Of a stretch of 64,000 nt of DNA, positions 26,801 through 34,540 are shown piece by piece (the first letter of the stretch is position 1; each line of letters starts with the position of its first letter). The stretch comes from Larus michahellis. Its lineage: Eukaryota; Chordata; Aves; Charadriiformes; Laridae. The notes below the pieces were generated by a model, which searched no databases, was not told the DNA's origin, and saw nothing but the letters and a program-made list of their open reading frames with translations. The stretch spans positions 8,037,016-8,101,015 of the forward strand of contig NC_133901.1 of assembly GCF_964199755.1 (NCBI RefSeq), given 5' to 3'. A program made the position numbers and the translations under genes.

Positions 26801-29800
26801 TCAGGGTATTGTATGAAGTGGGTAGAGTTTGGTTTTGGTGATGGAGGCCTGATTTATTGGGTATTTGGGGGTGTGGGGAGGGGTCTACTCCCCATGAAAC
26901 ATGGGAAGTGCAGATTGCAGCTATCTTGAGGAAGTTACTGGGCGATATTGGGTGGAGAACTGGAAATATAAAGTTTAAAAATCTATTTCAGATTTCTCTA
27001 AAGACTTGGTTAAAAATTAAGGAAATATGAGTGTAAATTATTTTCTGTTTGTATGCAGGACAATGTTGTATGTCTGTCACCAAAACTGGCGCAGAGTCTT
27101 GGTAACATGAGCCAGATCTGTGTGTGCATTAGAGTAACAAGTACCATCCACCTCATCGATCCTAGCACTCTCCAGAGTAAGTTATGGGTTCATTTCTGCA
27201 CTATGGTAGCATCTGATTTTTCTGCTGGCACAATTATTTCTGTTTTTTTTGTTTTCATGAAATCTTGTATTTTTATATCTTAATGTTGTAAATTTATCTG
27301 TACAATCATTGACGTAGAAACTTAATTGCCAACTAAGACAAAAGCTTGATTTCCGCAGTATCCTAGGCAAAATGTGCAGGCTCCGTGGTGTTCGTGGATG
27401 TTCTAGGTCTCTGCTATACCTTTGTCAGGTATGTTACTCTAAAATTAGATGGCATCTAATTTTTCTCTGGATTATGATTCTAGCCACGTTGGTACCAGAA
27501 ACACCGTGTTTGCTGGTAAGCTCTACCAGCAAAATACCTCTAGTAAGAAAACATCCAGGAGAATAAAAACGTCTGTGCTTCAGACATGTGAAATGTGATT
27601 TAGCTGTCACACATCAACTGCTCTTGTAGCACAAGTTTGCAATACGGGTCATATGCTAAATACTTGTGTTAAATAACAAACTTGAACAAAATGCGTTTGG
27701 CAGTTGGCTGAGTTTTGGCCCATGCTTCCTTTTAATTTCTTGGCAAGAAATTCTGTCCCTTATGATTGACCATGCTGGTGGTTTTTTTTCCAGTTGCTGA
27801 AATTGATGGAAATACCTACTGGCGCCACCCTTTCAATAGCTTGTTCCACCCCAAGCAGCTAGAAGAATTTATCATTATGGATATCAACAGGGTTCAAGAA
27901 AAGAAAAAAGGTGCAGGTGCAGGGGCAAGATCAAACAAGGTAAAAGTTCTCTCTGTTTGATTCAATGTTTTGGGCCTTCCTCTCCCCTTGCTTCCCTGCG
28001 CAGCTGAATTTCTGTTTTGAATCATTCTACCTTGCAAAGTCAGATGTGTGCTTTTCTGTGTTTTGGTACTGGGAAAAGCTGTTCTCAGGAAGATGTGGAC
28101 AGCATTTTGGTTTGGAAATTGCACAAGCGTTATGTGAATTCCACTTTCAGATATTCTTTTCTGTTGAAGAGTTTCAACTCTACTTGTTACTGTCCTTACT
28201 GAAATTATTTTATATTAGCTTTGCAAATCTTCAGTTATTAAGTTGTTTTTTGTTCAAGTATATAAGCATTTCTTTTTAATCAGAGTTAATGAATCGGTAC
28301 CAAACATTTTATTTTCAGTCAAAAGCTGTATATAGTTGAAAGTTAGGAAGTAAAAAAATCCCACCAAAACAGGTGTCTAGTTACAGAAACAGCCTTAGTA
28401 GAATTCTTGGGAAAAGTGGGTGGGATGTCCATTTCCTTACTTTACTAAAGATGAGAAATGAGCAGTAGCAAGCAATACATTGGATGCTTGATGTCGAAAT
28501 ACAAGTTTAATTACAAAGTAATTTGAAACAGTAATATACCAGTGCAAATGTTGTAATAGCACAGCAAGTTAAGCTGCGTTTGATTACAAGAGTGTTTTAT
28601 TTTTCATTCCTAAAGCACACACTGGCTGAAGCCTGGGTACAGAAAACCTCGGAATTGAAAACAGACCATCAGTATTTCTGCTGTACTCACTTGGGGCACA
28701 TTCTGAATCCCGGCGACCTTGTCTTGGGGTCTGTTTTGTTTCTTGTTTTTTATTAAATAATTATTTAACGACTGAAGTCCCTGGATTCTCTACGAGCTTA
28801 TGTATTATCAAGAAAGTTTTGAACTGTTCTGATTTCTAAATGAAATCAGCAAAAGGGATAGAATCTTTCATCTTGGCCGCAAAGAGATGGTCCTAATAGA
28901 GGACCTCTTTTTTTTCTAGCAGAAGTAATTTTGTGAAAAGGGTTGTTAGTAATAAGAGACCTGAAGCAGTGACTTTAAAGTGGAGATCGGAATATCAGCT
29001 TAGACACAAATAGATGGGAGGGTTTTTTAAAATACCAGGCAAGATCTTTTTGTTTGATTGTGAGTATCATATACAACAATGACAAATGTGACATTTTTGT
29101 AAGATTAGGCAAATTAGGTGATTCTCAAGCAGACTTAAACATGTTATTGGAGCTGTTGTGAGCGCATCAGAAGCTCAGTGGATATTGCTGCTTGGGTTCA
29201 GGAGGCTGGGGAGTGCTATTGAACAGAATATGGGAACAGCAGCTTCTGAGAGTTATTCATAGTTATGACGGCTGAGTGTTGATGTGGATTTTTTATTTGC
29301 TCTCTACTTCATTTAGAAACATCTTTCTTAGGAACTGTAACTTAAACAGTGCTGCTCTTTAATACAAGCATATGATACATTGAGTTCAATTTTGTAGACT
29401 TACATAAAAGGATAGGATAAAATATCTATTTTCATTTTAGATTCGACTTGGCAAACTGCAACTTAAATGATGAGTTTGCCAATAAGATGAATCCACACCA
29501 TATTCCTGATGTGGTAAGACCATTTCCTTTCTCTGTACAAAGTTCTCTGCGTTCCTCAGCAGTATTAGGGAATACGATCTTATAATGAATACTCATTAGT
29601 TCCATAGTGCCTAAAGGAAGAGGGGATATTAATATTGGAATTTGAATAGCTTCTAATTTTGAGAATTATTTTCTCACTACTTAAATTTTTGAGTGGTGGT
29701 TAAATAATACATTTACTTTAACTTACCTTACTCTCTGTTGATTTTGTTCAAATTACTATGCGCTGTGTGGTGAAAACTGTATTACAACTCCAGTGTGAAT

Positions 29801-31665
29801 GTGCCTCTTCAGGTCATAATGCAAAGTGTTTGGAAACAATTGAATTGACAAATGCTGTACAAATTCTATATAAAACTTCTGAGTGCCAGACTGACTCTAC
29901 CATTTGTTCAGCTGATTTTATAATTGCCAAAGTCCAGACTTGAGTGTTGTTTTGGATTTCGAAGGAGTGTCATCAGTAGTATTGAAGTTGTGTACGTGTA
30001 AATACTTGTTTTTCACTGTAGATATTAATAAAGAAGAGCTATGACCGTACCAAACGCCAGCGTCGCAGGAACTGGAAGCTGAAAGAGCTAGAAAGGGACA
30101 GAGAAGGCATGGATACAGATGATGAAAGGTTCAGTATCTGCCATGAAGCTTTTCAGTCCCTCCTACCTAGGATACTGTGCCAAGTCTAGAAATAACATTT
30201 CTCAGTTTCTGCTGAGGATAACCCAGTGTAAATCCTGAGCTGATGTGCTGACTGTTAGGGGTGCACAAGCAAATGCTGCTAGTTCTGTTTGAGCGTGCTG
30301 CTGTCTTGTAGGACAGGTTGATACCAGTGTTCACGGAAGAGCAGTATCTCTTTGCATTTTTCCCTCTCCCCGAGTGCAGGAAGTCTTTAAGCATGCACCC
30401 TTTACCTGTGCTTATCCGATCTTGAGTGCTAAGGTTTCAGGGAACACGGATACTGAGGACAGTGGGGCAGGAGTGTGTGGAAACAGACTAAACCCTGAAT
30501 TGTTAAAGATAACACTGCAGGTTTTTCAGGTTTACTGTTGCAAAATATAAAAACTATTTTTTATAGTATTTTCCAAGAAAAGCTTAGGTCATGAGACAAG
30601 CGAGTAATACCGGAAGCATTGTGTCTGTAGCTTACAGTTGGTGTCTCTCTAGGGATGCTTCTGTGGAAACGTGTGTCTAGTTCAGTGACAAAGCTGCTAC
30701 AGGAACAGCAAATTCTAAATAATATTCAAATGAGTAGGAAAAAATAAGGCAATTAGAGTTAAATGAGGACAGGCAAATTAAATTATTTGGAATCTAGTAG
30801 AAATAGAATAGAAATATAGAACTAATAATAAAAAAAAAGCCGAAAGAATGAGTTGAACATGTAGGAATGCTACCAGAAGGCACGTCTGAAGGACTGCAGG
30901 TGGCAGTCCTTCCTTGGGGCTTTGTTTCTTTGATTTTAGTTTGGTTTATAAATTTGCATAAATCCAAAGGAAAAGTGAGTAAATATACTAAGCGTCTTTT
31001 ACAGACAATACCAGGATTTCCTTGAAGATCTTGAAGAAGATGAAGCCATAAGGAAGAATGTCAACATTTACAGAAGTAAGACCTTTTTAACCATTTAGTT
31101 GCATGTAATTAAATCATGACTATTCGAGTGAAAATATTTTTACTGAAGTTCTGTATTTGGATTCTTTGAACTACATTTTGCCTAGAGAAATGCTGTAATG
31201 TAATAGCTTCAGGTATTCAGTGTATTTCACATGCATTGAATGGGTGTTGGTGGGTTTTGGTTTACTGCCTTTAATGTAAGAGAGAGAAGCGTGTTTTTCT
31301 CCCGCACCCAAAACCTCTACTGGGTGAAGGATTTGATACGTAATTCAGTGTCTTCCAGGAGGGCAATTGCCATGGGATTGTTTACAGAGGGATTTGTTTG
31401 GTTTTTTGGTTTTGTGGTTTGTTGGTTGGTTTGGGGTTTTTTCCCCTTCCTTTCTTGGGGTTGTTCAGGGGGTTTGGGGTTTGTTTTCTTTGCTTAGCTG
31501 TTTGTTGTTTTTTTTTCTATTGTGTTTCTAGATGCAGATGTTCCAGTGGAGAGCGACACAGATGATGATGGTCCTCCACGAATCAGTCTGGCTGAAATGC
31601 TAGAGGATCTCCATATTTCCCAGGATGCCACTGGTGGGGAGGGAGCAAATATGATGACAGAATAA
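17759..31665 (+). CDS. NMD3: NMD3, 60S ribosomal subunit nuclear export adaptor (15 coding exons)
   Basis: NMD3 binds the nascent 60S ribosomal subunit in the nucleus and links it to the exportin CRM1; it is released in the cytoplasm. I read the exons as 17759-17802, 18088-18222, 19270-19366, 20405-20485, 20873-21001, 21529-21619, 26296-26374, 26682-26778, 27059-27176, 27794-27939, 28616-28728, 29441-29513, 30022-30128, 31005-31075 and 31532-31665. All introns are GT-AG, and the total of 1515 nt gives 504 residues, against 503 in human. The N-terminal zinc-binding part shows CxxC pairs at residues 17/20, 32/35, 55/58 and 141/144. A basic nuclear localisation stretch lies at about 405-422. An acidic C-terminal region is followed by a leucine-rich export signal at about 478-489. 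The ATG at 17759 has an ideal Kozak context and matches the known family N terminus. Intron 6 carries an antisense provirus. No frame damage is seen. Confidence 0.97.
18088..18222 (+). CDS. NMD3: NMD3 coding exon 2 (zinc-binding CxxC pairs)
   Basis: Completes codon 15 and runs to codon 60 (phase 2). It encodes three CxxC pairs (17/20, 32/35, 55/58) of the N-terminal zinc-binding part. The acceptor is gttccag; the donor is GTGGGC. Its high GC matches the surrounding CpG-rich promoter region. Confidence 0.95.
18421..18846 (+). mobile_element. CR1 retrotransposon fragment in NMD3 intron 2
   Basis: Plus-strand CR1 3' region with the blocks gttcagcctggagaagagga and gttgcccagagaagctgtgg. It ends in the characteristic 8-bp repeat attctatgattctga. 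Confidence 0.92.
18913..19135 (-). mobile_element. CR1 fragment with an internal short tandem repeat, NMD3 intron 2
   Basis: Starts with the CR1 end agaatcatagaatagaatgg in reverse complement and continues with aaatttcttccttatagcta and cctcttgtcctatcacgaca. Between these lies a short tandem array of the type cctctctggtaacctgttg at about 18938-18990 that is not part of a typical CR1. Confidence 0.75.
19270..19366 (+). CDS. NMD3: NMD3 coding exon 3
   Basis: Encodes residues 60-92, including Cys71 after the PPGTW segment conserved in the family. The acceptor is tgtcatag; the donor is GTGAGT. The exon ends on a codon boundary. Confidence 0.95.
20405..20485 (+). CDS. NMD3: NMD3 coding exon 4
   Basis: Encodes residues 93-119, with the family segment RLIDAGFIWTEPHSKRLK. 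The acceptor is ctggcag; the donor is GTAACT. Both ends lie on codon boundaries. Confidence 0.95.
20873..21001 (+). CDS. NMD3: NMD3 coding exon 5 (last CxxC pair)
   Basis: Encodes residues 120-162, including the Cys141/Cys144 pair in the segment SQMCEDCHRIEAKDFWKA. The acceptor is ttttgcag; the donor is GTAGAG. Both ends lie on codon boundaries. Confidence 0.95.
21529..21619 (+). CDS. NMD3: NMD3 coding exon 6
   Basis: Encodes residues 163-192 plus one base of codon 193. It follows an unusually pure polypyrimidine tract of about 16 T before the AG. The donor GTAAGT at 21620 opens the intron that holds the provirus. Confidence 0.95.
21692..21696. repeat. Target-site duplication, left copy (AGTAG)
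   Basis: AGTAG directly precedes the left LTR and is repeated directly after the right LTR, marking the integration site in NMD3 intron 6. Confidence 0.85.
21697..22854 (-). repeat. 3' LTR of the provirus (minus-strand orientation)
   Basis: Same 1158-bp sequence as the other LTR. Differences are visible near 21880-21900 (four positions) and at one position near 22630. On the minus strand it begins TGTGGAATAAATAC, just after the end of env. The purine-rich tract before it (AGGGTGGATTA) is short and only a weak polypurine-tract candidate. Confidence 0.93.
22896..24947 (-). CDS. Endogenous retroviral envelope reading frame, 5'-truncated, no ATG start
   Basis: An uninterrupted 683-codon frame with envelope-glycoprotein architecture. 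A surface-like part (residues 1-233) ends in the furin-type motif RLKR (230-233). A Gly/hydrophobic fusion-peptide-like segment follows. Next come a Cys-rich region at about 431-519, a membrane span at about 628-651 and a cytoplasmic tail of about 32 residues. About ten N-glycosylation sequons are present. The first codon is TTG, not ATG. The frame continues upstream through the primer-binding site into the LTR to a stop at 25059-25061 without any ATG, and the first in-frame ATG is codon 43 (24821). No signal peptide is visible, so the surface subunit looks truncated and is unlikely to be made as a normal envelope. A classical gammaretroviral immunosuppressive segment with CX6CC is not apparent. 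Confidence 0.85.
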   Translation of the reverse strand: MSRYTASTGTPGNKRGLNLSTLVIQGSEVYSRDKWRWNDSLQMAKIEATLGKRIHIGCRFINGSTHHRPTLIKTIYVDSTKPDKYNTDCYKIMEPNSDCWHNFTFIKPTIVYCIWGYRGTELLFEFMIDSNTPELAEINPEPTPPQTLKGVPSKPSISLTPYIFNIGPYVIKHTGQQQILFNPTYSLKRVELSMQIKISAIKPTCLPFLSTSYAGWSAWLRRRTFATSQRLKRDVTGILGTGLGVLNSIDAEILANKLVTTTTDLDKLRCPLQSSLLALGNHQWLLSNILPQWEETGEKDHQLITDALGTTQNNVSLALSCIQAQLWMQSMTAAIIREGEEGTLPTEIRKVIWDNAIEFEKKFQSWWYLVNFTYDPIESKATAFVLTIRNALVYTIYPIIALGLNHQGAILYPIEHRVWAQQNENKWQTVDVDACVSRDQQGFICESNTLKAQDICLDTNQNVCHFEIHPDETPETVLVYIGKGCVCMRSPCSLVFIDDIVVDISNHSNLCVCNFTNIIGCDFNYSAPVTSFQLLQSNYTLIRDLLPTPIGMNLSLVKKLLQHDELKRLLKEAQENGQRTLITVHHDVEEIHRVLERVKRDGGHGWGDTLFGWSPTVTGLYNKMHHPVVVLLILIILCFALTIVLYVRLWIMMKSLTHLITPRDVFALDIPHHKNTCDLSYQY
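25008..25025 (-). promoter_or_regulatory. Primer-binding site, tRNA-Ser type
   Basis: On the minus strand, TGGCGTAGTCGGCAGGAT lies six bases after the 5' LTR. It is complementary to the 3' end expected for vertebrate tRNA-Ser with its CCA tail (ATCCTGCCGACTACGCCA). All 18 positions pair by my recollection of tRNA-Ser, which should be checked against a tRNA set. Confidence 0.8.
25032..26189 (-). repeat. 5' LTR of the provirus (minus-strand orientation)
   Basis: This 1158-bp direct repeat matches 21697-22854 with no length change and about five substitutions. It adjoins the primer-binding site, so it is the 5' LTR for the minus-strand element. On the minus strand a TATATAT motif near 25340 and an AATAAA at 25325-25330 are candidate core promoter and poly(A) signals. 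A 66-codon open frame inside it (plus strand, 25549-25749) has no recognisable product. Confidence 0.93.
26190..26194. repeat. Target-site duplication, right copy (AGTAG)
   Basis: AGTAG directly after the right LTR matches 21692-21696. The sixth base differs (T on the left, C on the right), so the duplication is 5 bp. Confidence 0.85.
26296..26374 (+). CDS. NMD3: NMD3 coding exon 7
   Basis: Encodes residues 193-218 plus two bases of codon 219. The acceptor ttctttaag lies about 100 bp beyond the 5-bp target duplication of the provirus, so both splice sites of intron 6 are intact. The donor is GTATAT. Confidence 0.95.
26682..26778 (+). CDS. NMD3: NMD3 coding exon 8
   Basis: Encodes residues 219-251, with the segment LISHDIHSNVYNYKSTFSVE. 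The acceptor is ttttatag; the donor is GTAGCT. Confidence 0.95.
27059..27176 (+). CDS. NMD3: NMD3 coding exon 9
   Basis: Encodes residues 252-290 plus one base of codon 291, with the segment VCLSPKLAQSLGNMSQICVC. The acceptor is tatgcag; the donor GTAAGT at 27177 follows CTC CAG A. Confidence 0.95.
27794..27939 (+). CDS. NMD3: NMD3 coding exon 10
   Basis: Encodes residues 291-339. It includes HPFNSLFHPKQLEEF and a short Lys/Ala/Gly-rich stretch. The acceptor is tttttccag; the donor is GTAAAA. The longest exon of the gene. Confidence 0.95.
28616..28728 (+). CDS. NMD3: NMD3 coding exon 11
   Basis: Encodes residues 340-376 plus two bases of codon 377, with the segment THLGHILNPGDLVLG. The acceptor is cctaaag. 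The donor GTCTGT departs from consensus at +3 to +5, yet it is the only GT that keeps frame with exon 12. Confidence 0.93.
29441..29513 (+). CDS. NMD3: NMD3 coding exon 12
   Basis: Encodes residues 377-401, with FDLANCNLNDEFANKMN. The acceptor is tcattttag; the donor is GTAAGA. It ends on a codon boundary. Confidence 0.95.
30022..30128 (+). CDS. NMD3: NMD3 coding exon 13 (basic nuclear localisation stretch)
   Basis: Encodes residues 402-436 plus two bases of codon 437. The Lys/Arg-rich run at about residues 405-422 is the likely nuclear localisation signal. The acceptor is tcactgtag; the donor GTTCAG is weak. Confidence 0.95.
31005..31075 (+). CDS. NMD3: NMD3 coding exon 14
   Basis: Encodes residues 437-460 plus one base of codon 461. 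This is an acidic stretch (FLEDLEEDEAIRKNVNIYR). The acceptor is ttttacag; the donor is GTAAGA. Confidence 0.95.
31390..31520 (+). repeat. GT/T-rich low-complexity tract in NMD3 intron 14
   Basis: Dominated by ggttt and tttg units with four G runs between 31433 and 31479. It ends just before the branch and polypyrimidine region of the last NMD3 exon. Confidence 0.6.
31532..31665 (+). CDS. NMD3: NMD3 last coding exon (nuclear export signal)
   Basis: Encodes residues 461-504 and the TAA stop at 31663-31665. The segment ISLAEMLEDLHI (478-489) is the leucine-rich CRM1-type export signal known for this family. An AATAAA motif overlaps the stop codon. Confidence 0.95.
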
Positions 31666-32371
31666 AAATAGTGCATTAGTCAATGCATTAAATATTCCCA
31701 TAGTGAGGAAAAAGTACCCAAAACATAAGTAAACATTACAAACTGATCACATGAACGTGAAAAGTAATATGGTAACTACCACTGTACCCCTTAACAATGG
31801 TTCTGAATTCTTATGTTATCTATAATCTTCTAGAGAATCAGGAATTAAAGTCAAATTTCTGGTGCGAGCATTGCAATATAAGTTCCACAAGTTTCTCCCA
31901 TCCTCAGGTGCTCTCTCCTTGCAGCTTCTGTGGTGTAAAGGCCCCAGCTGGCTAATGCGGGGTTATACAGCGGGAGGAATCATTGTCTTGTGCTGAAAAC
32001 AGCTGATAAGAAGGATGTCCGGTGGGAGAGATTTTATTCTAGTTTCTAGGTTTGTAGGTAGATTACCTACCTACTGTTTATTGCTTTTATTTCTTCACAT
32101 GGGAAGGATTTTTGATGTCTTAATCTTTTGTGTACAATGGTTTGAAGCCTTTTATGTTATTGCTAGATTATTCCATATAACAATATTTTGGGGAAGCTCA
32201 AGAATGTATCTTCTGTTCCTTTGGGAAAGGAACTCCACATACACACGTTGTGTACACACAAGAACTTCCTGTCAATTGATTGAAGATGCAGCCCATGATC
32301 AGAAAGATTGGAAACTTCTGTTAAATATAATGAATAATTGTGTTGTAGTATATTCCATGCCTGTACCGTGG

Positions 32372-32377
32372 ATTAAA
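32372..32377 (+). promoter_or_regulatory. Candidate NMD3 polyadenylation signal (ATTAAA)
   Basis: ATTAAA about 700 nt after the NMD3 stop is followed within about 25 nt by a GT-containing stretch. Alternatives are AATAAA overlapping the stop codon (31661 onward), ATTAAA near 31686 and AATAAA at 33559-33564. The choice among them is inference. Confidence 0.3.
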
Positions 32378-33163
32378 AGCAATATGCATAATGTGTAATT
32401 AATACACCAGCTATGAACTATTAAAAAAACCATACAGATATTTTTGGTCCATCATTATTTAGTTAACTTTAAAATCTTATTTCTCTCTACTGCAAGCCCA
32501 AAGAGGACAGAAGTGGTGTAGGAAGACATTATGTACTTACATTCATCTGGATTTAATTCACTTTACTGCACAAAGACAGTGCAGCCAAGAGTTTAGGTGC
32601 AAGTACATTTGTTTTAACTCAATATAAATACAGGATAGCATAGCAAGTGTGGTTTGTCACTGCATTTTTTTAACTTTAGGAAAGGAGGGAAATACTAATA
32701 ATGTGAAGTTGGGGAAAAAATAGAGATGTGTGGGATTCATCTAATGGGGTATTAATGATTTCTTTATCAAGGATCCGTGTAGCTCAAATGAGAACACTTC
32801 ACATAGTTTGTCGCCGCTTGTGCGCTCATAATAGAAATATGCAGGGCTGGAAATGCGCTATTTCTCTGTAGCGTCAGCTGAGGGAGGTGTCGGGAGCACC
32901 TTTCTCTGTTTCACTGTACCTCACAGCTTTCCAAGGCCTCAAATAAATTATCAAGGAGTTAGCAGTGTTCAGCCCACTGCCAGGTGAGAGGAATTTTTTC
33001 CCTAACTCTTTAAATGTAATCTTTTGACTCGGTGTTTCCAAACGGGTGTGAACCTGGTGTATTTCGGGCTTTCTGTCTGAGCCCAGGCCATGTGCTATGG
33101 AAGGCAAAGGTATTTTTGATTGTCAAGGATGGAGATAGGTTTAGTTACCAGTTACTCTTACTC

Positions 33164-33188
33164 TTTTTTTTTTTTTTTTTTTTTTTTT
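33164..33188 (+). repeat. Poly(T) tract
   Basis: 25 consecutive T about 1.5 kb downstream of NMD3. No adjoining retroposon body is recognised. Confidence 0.8.
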
Positions 33189-34340
33189 AATCCTGTTTCA
33201 CAATCTTCTAATCATCCATTTGTAAAGGGGCGGGGGGAAGGAAATTTGGAGAAGCACTTTTGATGTAGCGAAGCTCTAAGCTATCTGTTGGCGTTAGCAG
33301 CTCCGTCGTCCCTTAGTGCCGTCTCTTGCTGTGTATTCCTGTCACACCAAGTTCTTCTTCCACTCTCGGGAGCTTTGTTGTATTTTTTTTTTTTTACCAT
33401 GCAGAAAAGCAGTTAAGAAAAATCCATAAAGCTGCTGAGAACTGAAGATACAGTTTATCTCATGACAGTAATTTAGTTCAGTATAGGGAAGGCATAAAAC
33501 CGTGCTTAAAACATATTCATGAGAATGCAGCTGTGTAGCTAACCTGAAGTATCACTACAATAAAATGTTTTATTATACAAATTTTACAGTAGCTACACCG
33601 GCCAGTAGTGCTGGGAAGATGTAGATAAACTCATTTCTAGTGACCATTGGGCCAAATCTGTGGAAACTGAAGAACTTTAATTTGCAACCTGTAGCTGTGT
33701 CTGCATGAGATGTGTTTTGGGTTGTGATTTTTCTGACGGAGGTAAAAACGATCAAGCCTTTATCTTACATAGTTTGGTAATAAGCTTCCTGGTGTTGGCA
33801 GGTGAAGGGGGAGTGATGAAAGCTTGTTTAAAACTGTGCGGTTTTGATCAATCCTTTACCTTCCTCTCTAATGTTTTCCTTCAGAGTGTCTCTCAGGAAT
33901 TTCAGATGTATTGCTGTCTCCTCTGTCATCCCATTTGTTACTGGAGATGTCCCTCTTCTTCCTGTCCCCTCCACGGTCTGTTGCCAGTCTGTATTGGGTT
34001 TCAAGCATCTTTCAGCAAGAGTCTTGGCTCAAAAGATCTCATGCTACGGATGCTAGGCAAACGACTCATAAATCTAAGTATATTGCTTGGCTTTTTGTGC
34101 ATTTGTTTGCTGGCTGGTAACACATGGTAACAGCTCTCCAATGGGGTGGGTAAGCTGCATGTGCTTGAAACCAAAGTTAGTTCTAATTTTAGGTTCTTGA
34201 GTTTACAGTGTCCCTTTAACATTTAAAGAGTTGGGAGCCAGAAGAGGCTTAGCTGGTGTACCAGCAAATGAAATGTTTGCCGAGGTCTTCTCACTGACAC
34301 CGGGTAAGTAATTTGACAAAAGGTCCTTAGTTCACACTGC

Positions 34341-34540
34341 NNNNNNNNNNNNNNNNNNNNNNNNNNNNNNNNNNNNNNNNNNNNNNNNNNNNNNNNNNNN
34401 NNNNNNNNNNNNNNNNNNNNNNNNNNNNNNNNNNNNNNNNNNNNNNNNNNNNNNNNNNNNNNNNNNNNNNNNNNNNNNNNNNNNNNNNNNNNNNNNNNNN
34501 NNNNNNNNNNNNNNNNNNNNNNNNNNNNNNNNNNNNNNNN
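34341..34540. other. Assembly gap (200 N)
   Basis: Exactly 200 unresolved bases in the intergenic stretch between NMD3 and SPTSSB. The round number suggests a placeholder gap, so the true length may differ. Confidence 0.99.
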
